A stretch of DNA of 64,000 bases from Pseudomonas fluorescens (GCF_001902145.1 NZ_MRST01000016.1:62001-126000), one strand, 5' to 3'; numbered from the stretch's first letter, positions 1-9,002 are shown. Translations and numbers: made by a program. The notes: generated from the letters alone by a model not told the origin.

Positions 1-684
1 CGCTTCGTTGGCACCGCCATGCAGCGGGCCGCGCAGGGAGCCGATGGCAGCGGTGACGCAGGAATACAGGTCGGACAATGTCGATGCACACACCCGTGCG
101 GTGAAGGTCGAAGCGTTGAATTCGTGTTCGGCGTAGAGGATCAGTGACACGTTCATCACTTTGACGTGCAACTCGCTCGGCTTCTTGCCATGCAGCAGGT
201 GCAGGAAGTGGCCACCGATGCTCGGCTCGTCGGTCACGCAGTCGATGCGCTGGCCGTCGTGGCTGAAGCGATACCAGTAGCACATGATCGCCGGGAACGC
301 GGCGAGCAGGCGGTCGGTGACATCGCGCTGCACGCTGAAGTCTTTCTCCGGCTCGATATTGCCCAGGAACGAGCAACCGGTGCGCATCACGTCCATCGGG
401 TGGGCGTCGGCGGGGATGCGTTCGAGCACTTCTTTCAGGGCCTGGGGCAGGTCACGCAGTTTGCCCAGCTTGTTGCTGTAGGTGGCCAGTTCGGCCTGGG
501 TTGGCAATTCGCCGTACAGCAGCAGGTAGGCGACTTCTTCAAATTGTGCGTCGGCGGCCAGCTCACGCACGTCGTAGCCACGATAGGTCAGGCCGGCGCC
601 GGCCTGGCCCACAGTGGACAGTGCAGTCTGCCCGGCGACCTGGCCACGCAGGCCAGCACCACTCAATACTTTTGCTTGTGCCAT
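1..684 (-). CDS. prpC: 2-methylcitrate synthase, 3' end cut by window edge
   Basis: The first 228 codons are present; the C-terminal part lies beyond position 1. PrpC condenses propionyl-CoA with oxaloacetate to 2-methylcitrate in the cytosolic methylcitrate cycle. The protein begins MAQAKVLSGAGLRGQ and contains the citrate-synthase-type blocks YRGYDVRELA, the GGHFLHLLHG segment and AEHEFNAS with its conserved histidine. The ATG at 684 is preceded by an AGAA-rich ribosome-binding region. It follows prpB on the same strand with a REPIN between them, the usual GntR-prpB-prpC order, so the two are probably co-transcribed from the regulator side. The family assignment is firm; separation from ordinary citrate synthase rests on sequence similarity and on the prpB neighbour. 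Confidence 0.93.
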   Translation of the reverse strand, partial: MAQAKVLSGAGLRGQVAGQTALSTVGQAGAGLTYRGYDVRELAADAQFEEVAYLLLYGELPTQAELATYSNKLGKLRDLPQALKEVLERIPADAHPMDVMRTGCSFLGNIEPEKDFSVQRDVTDRLLAAFPAIMCYWYRFSHDGQRIDCVTDEPSIGGHFLHLLHGKKPSELHVKVMNVSLILYAEHEFNASTFTARVCASTLSDLYSCVTAAIGSLRGPLHGGANEA

Positions 685-734
685 GGTTCTTCTCCAATTT
701 TGTAATTATTCAGGGAGCCGTCCAGCTCACACCC

Positions 735-834
735 TGTAGGAGCGAGCTTGCTCGCGAAAAACGCAAGGGCATCGCGTTTCTCCAGGTTTCCCGCGTTATC
801 GTTGGCGATCTTCGCGAGCAAGCTCGCTCCTACA
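735..834. repeat. REPIN (paired inverted REP), GAGCGAGCTTGCTCGC type
   Basis: Two inverted REP units carrying GAGCGAGCTTGCTCGC flank a short spacer and fill the prpB-prpC gap. Six other copies of this type occur in the window, near 23.4, 25.4, 30.3, 40.3, 44.3 and 57.7 kb. Confidence 0.93.
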
Positions 835-840
835 GTGCAA

Positions 841-1734
841 TTACTTTTTCGCGGCGAACAGCGCGTCGAGCTTCTGCTCGAAGGTGTGGTAGTCGATGCG
901 ATCGTAAAGCTCCATGCGCGTTTGCATGGTGTCGATCACGTTCTGCTGGGTACCGTCGCGACGAATCGCGGTGTAGACATTCTCGGCAGCCTTGTTCATG
1001 GCACGGAAGGCCGAGAGCGGGTACAGCACAATGGAAACATCCGCAGATTTCAACTGTTCGGTGGTGTACAGCGGTGTGGCGCCGAACTCGGTGATGTTCG
1101 CCAGGATCGGCGCCTTTACGCGGGAGGCGAACAGCTTGTACATCTCCAGTTCAGTGATAGCTTCCGGGAACACCATGTCGGCACCGGCCTCGATGCACGC
1201 AGCGGCACGCTCCAGGGCGGACTCCAGTCCCTCGACCGCCAGGGCGTCGGTGCGCGCCATGATCACGAAGCTGTCATCGGTGCGCGCATCCACGGCGGCC
1301 TTGATGCGGTCGACCATTTCCTGCTGGGACACGATTTCTTTGTTCGGGCGATGACCACAGCGCTTGGCGCCGACCTGATCTTCGATATGGATGGCGGCGG
1401 CACCGAACTTGATCATCGACTTGACGGTACGCGCCACGTTGAACGCCGAGGAGCCGAAACCGGTGTCCACGTCCACCAGCAGCGGCAGGTCGCATACATC
1501 GGTGATGCGGCGCACGTCGGTGAGCACGTCATCCAGGCCGGTGATGCCCAGGTCCGGCACGCCGAGAGAGCCGGCGGCTACACCACCACCTGACAGATAA
1601 ATCGCCTTGAAGCCGGCGCGCTTGGCCAACAGTGCGTGGTTGGCGTTGATGGCACCCACCACTTGCAGGGGCTGTTCGTTGGCAACGGCGTCACGGAAAC
1701 GCTGGCCGGGAGTGCTGTTGTTTTTGGAACTCAT
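841..1734 (-). CDS. prpB: Methylisocitrate lyase
   Basis: This 297-residue protein cleaves 2-methylisocitrate to pyruvate and succinate, the last step of the methylcitrate cycle of propionate degradation. It belongs to the isocitrate-lyase/PEP-mutase TIM-barrel family. The active-site loop reads KRCGHRPNK (around residue 125, KKCGH in many homologues), followed by metal-binding acidic residues in the DVDTGFG and EDQVGA strands. Length and N-terminus match the family. The start overlaps the end of the GntR gene by 4 nt (ATGA type), so regulator and enzyme are translationally coupled, with prpC downstream. Only the identity of the metal ion is unknown. Confidence 0.95.
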   Translation of the reverse strand: MSSKNNSTPGQRFRDAVANEQPLQVVGAINANHALLAKRAGFKAIYLSGGGVAAGSLGVPDLGITGLDDVLTDVRRITDVCDLPLLVDVDTGFGSSAFNVARTVKSMIKFGAAAIHIEDQVGAKRCGHRPNKEIVSQQEMVDRIKAAVDARTDDSFVIMARTDALAVEGLESALERAAACIEAGADMVFPEAITELEMYKLFASRVKAPILANITEFGATPLYTTEQLKSADVSIVLYPLSAFRAMNKAAENVYTAIRRDGTQQNVIDTMQTRMELYDRIDYHTFEQKLDALFAAKK

Positions 1735-2444
1735 GACTCACCTCGTGATGAAGGAGCACCGTCCGGGAAGTGACGGGCAATGTTGCGTTTGGAGGCGCCG
1801 ATATGCCGGCGCATCAACAGTTCGGCCAGTTCACCGTCGCGATCGGCAATCGCGTCCAGAATGCGGTGATGCTCGGCAAAGGCCTGGCGTGGACGATTGG
1901 GGGTGGCGGAGAACTGGATGCGGTACATGCGCACCAATTGGTACAGCTCGCCGCAGAGCATTTGGGTGAGGGTGCGGTTACCAGCGCCTTGAATGATGCG
2001 GTAATGAAAATCGAAGTCGCCTTCCTGTTGGTAATAGCCGACACCTGCCTGGAACGCCGCGTCCCGTTCGTGGGTGTGCAACACCTGACGCAGCTCCTCG
2101 ATCTCTGCGTCAGTCATGCGCTCGGCGGCCAGGCGACAGGCCATGCCCTCCAGTGACTCGCGGATCTCATACAGTTCGACCAGCTCGGCGTGGCTCAAAG
2201 ACACCACCCGCGCGCCGACATGAGGCACCCGCACCAGCAGGCGCTGGCCTTCCAGGCGGTGGATCGCTTCGCGCAGCGGGCCGCGACTGATGCCGTAGGT
2301 GCGCGCCAGCTCCGGCTCGGAAATCTTGCTGCCGGGGGCAATTTCGCCTTTGACGATGGCGGCCTGGATACGCCGGAAGACGTTCTCCGACATGGTCTGG
2401 GAATCGTCTGATGCCACCGCTGGTTTTTCCAGTTGCCCCAACAT
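1731..2444 (-). CDS. GntR-family (FadR-type FCD) regulator of the methylcitrate genes
   Basis: This 237-residue protein has an N-terminal winged helix (about residues 15-85, with [24 protein letters not shown] split across the recognition region) and a C-terminal FCD ligand domain with conserved His and Asp positions ([25 protein letters not shown]). The ATG at 2444 is preferred over longer upstream starts because it has AAAGG just upstream and aligns with family members. Its stop overlaps the prpB start. Two copies of an ATTGTCGACA element lie at the start codon and 70 bp upstream, so autoregulation and control of prpBC by a methylcitrate-pathway intermediate are likely. The effector is inferred from context. 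The role matches the GntR-type PrpR of other gammaproteobacteria. Confidence 0.88.
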   Translation of the reverse strand: MLGQLEKPAVASDDSQTMSENVFRRIQAAIVKGEIAPGSKISEPELARTYGISRGPLREAIHRLEGQRLLVRVPHVGARVVSLSHAELVELYEIRESLEGMACRLAAERMTDAEIEELRQVLHTHERDAAFQAGVGYYQQEGDFDFHYRIIQGAGNRTLTQMLCGELYQLVRMYRIQFSATPNRPRQAFAEHHRILDAIADRDGELAELLMRRHIGASKRNIARHFPDGAPSSRGES

Positions 2445-2456
2445 ATTGTCGACACC
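2445..2456. promoter_or_regulatory. Imperfect GntR operator over the regulator's ribosome-binding site
   Basis: ATTGTCGACACC shares its first ten bases with the perfect palindrome at 2518 and lies between the SD and the start codon of the GntR gene. Binding here would block expression of the regulator and prpBC. Confidence 0.6.
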
Positions 2457-2517
2457 TTTAAAATCAATGCCGCAAAAACTAGCCAATAAGCCGCTCGCAG
2501 TCAAAGAATAAATACAC

Positions 2518-2529
2518 ATTGTCGACAAT
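2518..2529. promoter_or_regulatory. Palindromic operator ATTGTCGACAAT
   Basis: This perfect 12-bp palindrome lies about 75 bp upstream of the GntR regulator start in the divergent region shared with the gene at 2715. It has the form expected for a FadR-type GntR dimer and is probably the main operator of the prp operon. Confidence 0.7.
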
Positions 2530-2714
2530 CGTCTAATAACCCCCTCATTCGCTTGCCAAGGCATGGCCGCCTGCCAGCGCTGGCGCCAAAAAAGCATCAT
2601 GTTAGAATGCCCGCCGCTTTTGCCTGACATCAGATGATGAAAGGGCGCACCCGAGATTGCGCAGCAATGCCAGTCGCCTTGAAATGAACAGTGCACTGCC
2701 CTGCCTCAGGATTT

Positions 2715-3239
2715 ATGAGACTCAAGCCTTACCTACTAGTGATGTGCCTGCTGTGCATACCGAGCCTTGGCGCTGGCGCCGAGAAGACCGTGTACGGCCT
2801 GAACGAATACGCCAAGCTTGCGGGTATCGACCTGGAAGTGGCGGCCAAACTCGACACCGGCGCCAAGACCGCCTCGTTGAGTGCCCGCGATATCAAGCGC
2901 TTCAAGCGCAATGGCGAATCCTGGGTACGCTTCTACCTGGCCATCGACACCGCCCATTCCCACCCCATCGAACTGCCCCTGGCGCGTGTCAGCAAGATCA
3001 AGCGCCGCGCCGGCGACTACGACCCCGATGAGGACAAGAACTACACCGCCCGCCCAGTGATTGCGCTGGATATCTGCATGGGCAGTGCTTTACGCAGCAT
3101 CGAAGTGAACTTGACTGACCGCAGCGCATTCCAATACCCGCTGCTGATTGGCTCCGAAGCCTTGAAACGCTTTGATGCGCTGGTCGACCCCAGTCTTAAA
3201 TATGCAGCAGGCAAACCCGCCTGCGCCGCCGACGCTTAA
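2715..3239 (+). CDS. Exported retropepsin-like 'ATP-dependent zinc protease' family protein
   Basis: This 174-residue protein has a cleavable signal peptide (residues 1-22, ending GAGA) followed by the retropepsin-like domain often labelled ATP-dependent zinc protease (COG4067). The aspartic-protease-type motif AKLDTGAKTASL is at residues 45-56. The ATG at 2715, behind an AGG, is chosen over one 24 nt upstream because it begins the signal peptide. It is the first gene of a three-gene unit with a transglutaminase-membrane protein and an ATP-grasp ligase. Comparative genomics has linked such sets to periplasmic peptide or amide-bond modification. A protease that removes what the ligase adds, or processes its substrate, is an inference; the substrate is unknown. 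Confidence 0.82.
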   Translation: MRLKPYLLVMCLLCIPSLGAGAEKTVYGLNEYAKLAGIDLEVAAKLDTGAKTASLSARDIKRFKRNGESWVRFYLAIDTAHSHPIELPLARVSKIKRRAGDYDPDEDKNYTARPVIALDICMGSALRSIEVNLTDRSAFQYPLLIGSEALKRFDALVDPSLKYAAGKPACAADA

Positions 3240-3257
3240 TACCGCCGAGTAAACCGA

Positions 3258-4790
3258 ATGCGCTCTCTGACCCTGCACCTGAAAATCCTGATCACCTTGC
3301 TGGTGGTGCTGGGCATTTCGGTCACCGCTTATCAGATCTTCGTGCTGGGAATTCCCGTCACCGAAGATGCCACCGACGACTTGTGGAACATCGACGCCAA
3401 GGTCGAGTTCGTCGCCAACCCGAAAGACCCGGTCAAGATCCAGATGTTCGTGCCGCCCTTGAGCCGCGACTTCGTCAGCCTCAATGAGAGCTTTATCTCG
3501 AACAACTACGGGGTGAGCGTCAACCGCATCGACGGCAACCGCAAGGTCACCTGGTCGGCGCGTCGGGCCAAGGGCAACCAGACCCTCTATTACCGCCTGG
3601 TGCTGACCAAGCGCTACAGCGGCGAAAAGGTCAAGATCAAAGGCCCGACCTTCCGCGACAGCATTGCCGTGGAAGGCCCCGAGAAGATCGCCGCCGAAGC
3701 CTTGCTGGCCCCGATTCGCCAGCACTCGGCCGACGTCGAGACCTTTATCAGTGAAGCCATCAAGCGCACCAACAACCTCAACGACGACAATGTGAAGTTG
3801 CTGCTGGCCGGCGACCCCTCGACGCCGCACAAAGCCAAGATCGTCGAACTGCTGCTGTCCATCGCCCACGTGCCGGTAGAGAAAGTCCACACCATCCGCC
3901 TGGTGGCCGACCAACCGCAAACCCCGGAACTGTGGCTGCGCAGTTTCAACGGCAACGACTGGCTGTACTTCAACCCGGAGACTGGCGAACAGGGCCTGCC
4001 CGCCGACCGCCTGCTGTGGTGGACCGGCGATGAAAACCTGATCACCGTCGATGGCGGCAAGAAAGCCATGGTGACCTTCAGCCTGAACAACAGCGAGATG
4101 AACGCCATCCGCCTGGCCAAGCTGACGGACGAAAACACCGACGCCAACTTCCTCGAATACTCGCTGTACGGCCTGCCGCTGCAAACCCAGCAGACCTTCA
4201 TGATCATGGTGATGATCCCGATAGGCGTGCTGGTGATCTTGATCCTGCGCAACCTGATCGGCCTGCAGACCCTGGGCACCTTCACGCCGGTGCTGATCGC
4301 CCTGGCGTTCCGCGAGACCCAGTTGGGCTTCGGGATCGTGCTGTTCACGGTTATCACGGCCTTGGGCCTCTCGCTCAGGTCGTACCTGGAACACTTGAAA
4401 CTGCAGATGCTGCCGAGGCTGTCGGTGGTGCTGACCTTCGTGGTGGTGCTGATTGCCGCCATCAGCCTGTTCAGCCACAAGCTGGGGCTGGAACGGGGCT
4501 TGTCGGTGGCGCTGTTCCCGATGGTGATCCTGACCATGACCATCGAACGCCTGTCGATCACCTGGGAGGAGCGTGGCGCCAACCATGCGCTGAAAGTGGC
4601 GATTGGCACGCTGTTCGCTGCGTCCCTGGCGCACCTGATCATGAGCGTGCCGGAGTTGGTCTACTTCGTGTTCACCTTCCCGGCGATCCTGTTGATCCTG
4701 GTGGGCTTCATGCTGGCCATGGGTCGCTACCGCGGCTATCGCCTCACCGAGCTGGTGCGTTTCAAGGCGTTCCTGAAGGCTGACTCTTGA
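3258..4790 (+). CDS. Inactive transglutaminase-like domain fused to a multi-helix membrane domain
   Basis: The 510-residue protein begins with a signal-anchor helix (about residues 8-30). A roughly 270-residue periplasmic region follows, including a transglutaminase-like fold around residues 150-250. The C-terminal third has six to seven membrane helices (about 310-500), starting at QQTFMIMVMIPIGVLVILILR. This architecture is the family named 'inactive transglutaminase fused to 7 transmembrane helices'. No clear Cys-His-Asp triad is visible in the transglutaminase part, which contains no cysteine. It sits 18 nt behind the protease gene, and its stop shares one base with the next start (TGATG), so the three genes form one operon. 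A role in capturing or presenting a peptide substrate at the membrane is inferred. Confidence 0.85.
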   Translation: MRSLTLHLKILITLLVVLGISVTAYQIFVLGIPVTEDATDDLWNIDAKVEFVANPKDPVKIQMFVPPLSRDFVSLNESFISNNYGVSVNRIDGNRKVTWSARRAKGNQTLYYRLVLTKRYSGEKVKIKGPTFRDSIAVEGPEKIAAEALLAPIRQHSADVETFISEAIKRTNNLNDDNVKLLLAGDPSTPHKAKIVELLLSIAHVPVEKVHTIRLVADQPQTPELWLRSFNGNDWLYFNPETGEQGLPADRLLWWTGDENLITVDGGKKAMVTFSLNNSEMNAIRLAKLTDENTDANFLEYSLYGLPLQTQQTFMIMVMIPIGVLVILILRNLIGLQTLGTFTPVLIALAFRETQLGFGIVLFTVITALGLSLRSYLEHLKLQMLPRLSVVLTFVVVLIAAISLFSHKLGLERGLSVALFPMVILTMTIERLSITWEERGANHALKVAIGTLFAASLAHLIMSVPELVYFVFTFPAILLILVGFMLAMGRYRGYRLTELVRFKAFLKADS

Positions 4791-5776
4791 TGTTCGGCTT
4801 CTGGAAGACCTGGAAGGCCCTGGAAGCGCGGGGGATCATGGGCATTAACCGGCGTAATGCCGACTACGTGCTCAAGTACAACAAGCGCAGCCTGTACCCC
4901 ATCGTGGATGACAAGATCATCACCAAGGAACGGGCCGTGGCGGCCGGCATCCACGTGCCGGAAATGTACGGGGTGATCTCCACCGAAAAGGAAATCGACA
5001 AGCTCGACGAGATTATCGGTGGGCGCAGCGACTTCGTGATCAAGCCCGCCCAGGGTGCAGGTGGTGACGGCATCCTGGTGGTGGCCGACCGGTTCGAGGG
5101 GCGCTACCGCACGGTGTCCGGCAAAATCATCAGCCATGAGGAGATCGAGCACCAGATTTCCAGCATCCTCACCGGCCTGTATTCCCTGGGCGGCCACCGC
5201 GACCGGGCGTTGATCGAGTACCGCGTGGTACCCGACCAGATCTTCAAGAGCATCAGCTATGAAGGCGTGCCGGACATCCGCATCATCGTGCTGATGGGCT
5301 ACCCGGTGATGGCGATGTTGCGCTTGCCCACCCGCCAGTCCGGCGGCAAGGCCAACCTGCACCAGGGCGCGATCGGCGTGGGTGTAGACCTGGCCACCGG
5401 CCTGACCCTGCGCGGCACCTGGCTGAACAACATCATCACCAAGCACCCCGACACCACCAACGCGGTGGATGGCGTGCAACTGCCCAACTGGGACGGTTTC
5501 ATGAAGCTCGCCGCCGGCTGCTACGAGCTGTGCGGGCTGGGTTATATCGGCGTGGACATGGTGCTGGACCAGGAAAAAGGCCCTTTGATCCTTGAGCTGA
5601 ACGCTCGGCCTGGGCTGAACATCCAGATTGCCAACGATTGCGGCCTGACGTTGCGCACCCATGCGGTGGAGGCACGGTTGGAAGAGTTGAAGGCTGCCGG
5701 CGTGACAGAAACGCCGGAAGAGCGTGTGAAGTTCGTGCAGGAAATGTTCGGCCATATACCGCCCGTGGAAGGCTGA
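4790..5776 (+). CDS. RimK-like ATP-grasp ligase (alpha-L-glutamate ligase-like)
   Basis: This 328-residue cytosolic protein has the ATP-grasp fold: KPAQGAGGDGILVV is the nucleotide-binding glycine-rich loop (about residues 84-97), and LGYIGVDMVLD with LILELNARPGLNIQIA carries the Mg-ATP acidic and Asn residues. Such enzymes join amino acids through an acyl-phosphate. RimK itself adds glutamate to ribosomal protein S6, but this subgroup is distinct and always travels with the transglutaminase-membrane protein and the retropepsin. The ATG at 4790 overlaps the preceding stop; a TTG three bases earlier is possible. Acceptor and amino acid are unknown. Confidence 0.85.
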   Translation: MFGFWKTWKALEARGIMGINRRNADYVLKYNKRSLYPIVDDKIITKERAVAAGIHVPEMYGVISTEKEIDKLDEIIGGRSDFVIKPAQGAGGDGILVVADRFEGRYRTVSGKIISHEEIEHQISSILTGLYSLGGHRDRALIEYRVVPDQIFKSISYEGVPDIRIIVLMGYPVMAMLRLPTRQSGGKANLHQGAIGVGVDLATGLTLRGTWLNNIITKHPDTTNAVDGVQLPNWDGFMKLAAGCYELCGLGYIGVDMVLDQEKGPLILELNARPGLNIQIANDCGLTLRTHAVEARLEELKAAGVTETPEERVKFVQEMFGHIPPVEG

Positions 5777-5877
5777 TCCGGTCTTCGAACTGTCTATCCC
5801 CGACATCCCCTCTAGGAGCAAATCCTACGGGGGACTACAATCCCCCTCCCCCGCGCCACTGGCTGATCCACCCCCGC

Positions 5878-7221
5878 ATGTCGACCTGCTCCGTATACCC
5901 GTTGCCCTACCGGGCCAATCCCGCCGAGTTCTTTGCGGTCATTCGCCACGCCCCTGGTGCGGTACTGCTCGACAGCGGCCGCCCGATGGCTGTTCGCGGC
6001 CGGTATGACCTGCTCAGTGCCTGGCCCGAAGCGACCCTGACGGTAGGGCCGGACGAAAGTGGCGGTGATTTCCTGCAACGCTTGCGCAAGAACCTGACGC
6101 AGTTGGGTCAAGCGACATTGCCTGACGGCTATGAATTACCGTTTGCCGGTGGTTTGATCGGTTACCTGAGCTATGACTTTGGTCGGCACCTGGAGCAGGT
6201 TTCACACCTGGCCGTGGACGATTTGCATCTGCCGGATGCACGCTTCGGGCTCTATGCCTGGGCGCTGGTCAGCGATCACCAAGTGCAAACCAGCCAGTTG
6301 GTCTTTCACCCTGCGCTGGCCGACAGCGAGCGGCAACGCTTGATCAACGTGTTCAGTCAGGCAGAAAGCAATGCGCCGACGACCTTCAAGCTTCAAGGCC
6401 CCATGATCCCGGACCTCAGCGCCGAGGCTTATCACCAGGCCATCATTCGCATCCAGGATTACATCCAGGCCGGCGACTGCTACCAGGTCAACTTTGCCCA
6501 ACGCTTTCGTGCGCCGTGCATCGGCGATCCATGGGCAGCCTACTGCGCGCTGCGCGAAGCCTGCCCGACGCCGTTTTCCGGGTTCCAGAACTTGCCCGAT
6601 AACGGCGCGGTGCTGAGCCTGTCGCCGGAACGCTTTGTGCGCATCAGCGAGCGCCAGGTGGAAACCCGCCCGATCAAGGGCACCCGCCCTCGCGGTTTAA
6701 CACCGGAAGAGGACGCTGCCAACGCCGCTGAGTTGCTCGCCAGCCCCAAGGACCGCGCAGAAAACCTGATGATCGTTGACCTGCTGCGCAACGACCTCGG
6801 CCGCAGTTGCCGAATCGGCTCAGTGAACGTGCCGGAGCTGTTCAGCCTGGAAAGCTACCCCAACGTGCACCACCTGGTGAGCAGTGTCACTGGCATATTG
6901 GCCGACGACAAAGACGCCCTCGACCTGATCGCCGGCAGCTTCCCCGGCGGCTCCATCACCGGCGCGCCAAAGATTCGCGCCATGCAGATCATCGACGAGC
7001 TTGAGCCCACCCGCCGCGGGTTGTATTGCGGCTCGCTGGTGTACCTGGACGTGCGCGGCGAGATGGACAGCTCCATCGCGATTCGCAGCTTGCTGGTCAA
7101 GGACGGGCAAGTGTGTTGCTGGGGCGGCGGCGGGATTGTGGCGGATTCGCAGTGGCAGGCTGAGTATCAGGAGTCGCTGACGAAGGTGCGGGTGTTGTTG
7201 CAGACGCTGGAAAATCTGTAG
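5878..7221 (+). CDS. pabB: Aminodeoxychorismate synthase component I
   Basis: This 447-residue chorismate-utilising enzyme makes 4-amino-4-deoxychorismate with a PabA amidotransferase, the first step toward p-aminobenzoate and folate. The catalytic block reads PIKGTRPRG. The lysine of PIKGT distinguishes PabB from TrpE, which has PIAGT. The block SFPGGSITGAPKIRAMQIIDELEP is typical of the chorismate-binding domain, and GGGGIVADS is near the C-terminus. The ATG at 5878 begins MSTCSVYPLPYRANP as in Pseudomonas PabB. The ribosome-binding site is weak, and a GGGGGA/TCCCCC hairpin (5829-5847) lies just before it, which might affect translation. Confidence 0.95.
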   Translation: MSTCSVYPLPYRANPAEFFAVIRHAPGAVLLDSGRPMAVRGRYDLLSAWPEATLTVGPDESGGDFLQRLRKNLTQLGQATLPDGYELPFAGGLIGYLSYDFGRHLEQVSHLAVDDLHLPDARFGLYAWALVSDHQVQTSQLVFHPALADSERQRLINVFSQAESNAPTTFKLQGPMIPDLSAEAYHQAIIRIQDYIQAGDCYQVNFAQRFRAPCIGDPWAAYCALREACPTPFSGFQNLPDNGAVLSLSPERFVRISERQVETRPIKGTRPRGLTPEEDAANAAELLASPKDRAENLMIVDLLRNDLGRSCRIGSVNVPELFSLESYPNVHHLVSSVTGILADDKDALDLIAGSFPGGSITGAPKIRAMQIIDELEPTRRGLYCGSLVYLDVRGEMDSSIAIRSLLVKDGQVCCWGGGGIVADSQWQAEYQESLTKVRVLLQTLENL

Positions 7222-7448
7222 GGCACAGCCCCTTCCTAGCGTTCGAGTAGAACGCCATGCGATAGAAAAAGCCTGAATCAGAACCGCTGTGGACGGGATA
7301 GACGCTTGCAGATAGCGTCCGGATCGACCGTCCACCCGCCACCTGTGAAGGATCACATGAAGCGACTACCTCCTCGTCTGGAAATATTTCCGAGATTGCC
7401 TATCCACGCAATCGCACCTATGATCTCCCAAAACGGGAGGTCGAAGCG

Positions 7449-7751
7449 ATGCGGATAATCGCTCTATCTACCCTACGAATATTCTGGGAAAGCCATTCAG
7501 CTTATAGCGACGCCAGAACACCGCTGGTCGAGTTGTATCGGCACATGGAAAAGGCCAATTATCCAACACCGCAAGCACTCAAGGCCGAACTCAGAACAGC
7601 GAGCATTCTTAAGGGCGGCAGGGTCGTGTTCAACGTCGGCGGCAACAAGTATCGAGTGATCATGGCGATCGACTACCAGCGACAACTAGGGTTTATACGG
7701 TTCGTGGGGACCCACGCTCAGTACGACCAGATCAACGCGGAGACTGCGTGA
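7449..7751 (+). CDS. higB: HigB-type mRNA interferase toxin
   Basis: This 100-residue protein matches the HigB_toxin family (RelE fold), whose members cut mRNA at the ribosome. Diagnostic blocks are LRIFWESHS near the start, ASILKGGRVVFNVGGNKYRVIMAIDY in the middle (read as two adjoining strands) and IRFVGTHAQYDQI at the C-terminus, including the conserved His and Tyr. A strong GGAGG stands upstream of the ATG. Its stop overlaps the start of the antitoxin gene (GTGATGA), the toxin-first order typical of higBA. The AT-richer 220 bp upstream probably hold the autoregulated promoter. Confidence 0.92.
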   Translation: MRIIALSTLRIFWESHSAYSDARTPLVELYRHMEKANYPTPQALKAELRTASILKGGRVVFNVGGNKYRVIMAIDYQRQLGFIRFVGTHAQYDQINAETA

Positions 7752-8107
7752 TGAACATCAAACCTATTCACTCCCAGGAAGACCTGACTGCGGCACTCGT
7801 ACGAGTCGAGCAGATATGGGGAGCACCACCCGGCTCGCCTGAAGGTGATGAGCTGGAAATCCTGGCAATCCTCATCGAGAAGTACGAAGCCGAGCATTAC
7901 CCCATGCCCCCTTCGGATCCTGTAGAGGCTATCAAGTTTCGCATGGAGCAATTGGGCATGACCGCCCGCGATCTGGAGCCGTTTATCGGCACCAGTGGGC
8001 GGGTGTCAGAGGTGCTGAACCACAAGCGCAAGCTGAGCCTGTCGATGATCAAGCGTCTGCATGAAGGCTTGCGTATTCCTTATGAGCGCTTGCTGGCTGA
8101 GGGTTAG
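7751..8107 (+). CDS. higA: HigA-type antitoxin with XRE helix-turn-helix
   Basis: This 118-residue antitoxin is paired with the upstream HigB. The N-terminal half (DLTAALVRVEQIWGAPPGSPEGDELEIL) is the toxin-neutralising region, and the C-terminal half (FRMEQLGMTARDLEPFIGTSGRVSEVLNHKRKLSLSMIKRLHEGL, in separate helices) is an XRE DNA-binding domain. It neutralises HigB and normally represses the operon. A GTG at 7748 overlapping the toxin stop is an alternative start; the ATG at 7751 is preferred. A REPIN follows immediately. Confidence 0.92.
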   Translation: MNIKPIHSQEDLTAALVRVEQIWGAPPGSPEGDELEILAILIEKYEAEHYPMPPSDPVEAIKFRMEQLGMTARDLEPFIGTSGRVSEVLNHKRKLSLSMIKRLHEGLRIPYERLLAEG

Positions 8108-8126
8108 GCGGTGACGGCGCCGACGC

Positions 8127-8210
8127 CATCGCAGGCAAGCTCGGCTCCCACAGTTGACCGCGTCGTTTGACGTTACATGATCGAAGGTGGGAGCTGGCTT
8201 GCCTGCGATG
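8127..8210. repeat. REPIN, CATCGCAGGCAAGC type
   Basis: CATCGCAGGCAAGCTCGGCT and its inverted partner ending GGCTTGCCTGCGATG enclose a short spacer between convergent higA and thrH. A lone unit of the same type is at 61275. Confidence 0.85.
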
Positions 8211-8234
8211 AGGCAATCAGCCGCGCCGCATAAC

Positions 8235-8852
8235 TTACAGGCTCAACTGCCGATTCGACGCCTTGATAAACTCTTTCTTCAAGTCTTCAAACGTATGCAC
8301 CGCCGGGAACTGCGGGAATTGGCGAATCACATTGTCCGGCGCATGGAACAGAATCCCGCGGTCCGCTTCACCCAGCATGCTGGTGTCGTTGTAGGAATCA
8401 CCGGCAGCGATCACGCGGTAGTAGAGGGTCTTGAATGCCAGCACCGACTGGCGCTTGGGGTCTTTCTGGCGCAGTTGGTAGCTCACCACCCGGTCGTTTT
8501 CATCGGTGATCAAGCGGTGGCAAAGCAAGGTCGGGAAGCCCAGCTGACGCATCAGCGGCTGGGAGAACTCATAGAAGGTGTCGGACAGGATCACCACCTG
8601 GAAGCGCTCGCGCAGCCAATTGACGAACTCAATGGCGCCGTCCAGCGGCTTGAGCGTGGCGATTACGGCCTGGATATCGGCCAGTTTGAGCCCATGCTCG
8701 TCGAGGATGCGCAGGCGCTGTTGCATCAGCACGTCGTAGTCGGGAATGTCACGAGTGGTGGCCCGCAGGGACTCAATGCCGGTTTTCTCGGCAAAGGCGA
8801 TCCAGATTTCCGGCACCAACACCCCTTCCAGGTCAAGGCAGGCAATTTCCAC
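8235..8852 (-). CDS. thrH: Phosphoserine phosphatase / phosphoserine:homoserine phosphotransferase
   Basis: This 205-residue HAD-superfamily protein contains the nucleophile motif as DLEGVLVPE (Asp7, with Glu in place of the second Asp), the LSDTFYEF Ser/Thr motif, the lysine in KDPKR and the acidic motif AAGDSYNDTSML. ThrH of P. aeruginosa removes phosphate from phosphoserine and can transfer it to homoserine, linking serine and threonine synthesis. Length and motif spacing match ThrH rather than SerB, which carries an extra N-terminal domain. It is divergent from cysH across 150 bp and convergent with higBA. Confidence 0.93.
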   Translation of the reverse strand: MEIACLDLEGVLVPEIWIAFAEKTGIESLRATTRDIPDYDVLMQQRLRILDEHGLKLADIQAVIATLKPLDGAIEFVNWLRERFQVVILSDTFYEFSQPLMRQLGFPTLLCHRLITDENDRVVSYQLRQKDPKRQSVLAFKTLYYRVIAAGDSYNDTSMLGEADRGILFHAPDNVIRQFPQFPAVHTFEDLKKEFIKASNRQLSL

Positions 8853-9002
8853 ACGACACTCCTATTAGATGTTGTTGGTTGAGCGAGCAAAAGGACTGCC
8901 GACTCTAGCGACTCAAGCACGCCGCCGCAACGCGGGACAGATTTTGATACCATCGCCCCCCTATAGAGCGCTCAGCGCCACTGACCTGTAGGAACCGTCC
9001 TG

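Noticed and set aside
2445..2696. Longer N-terminus for the GntR regulator
   Set aside because: The extra 84 residues cover both operators, have no similarity to GntR proteins and lack a ribosome-binding site.
3090..4634. Long open frame (514 codons) on the minus strand opposite the transglutaminase-membrane gene
   Set aside because: It is rich in Gln, His, Arg and Gly typical of antisense reading of a high-GC gene, and has no ribosome-binding site or recognisable domain.
5829..5847. GGGGGA/TCCCCC hairpin before pabB as a terminator
   Set aside because: The stem is short and no T-run follows it; kept only as a possible influence on pabB translation.
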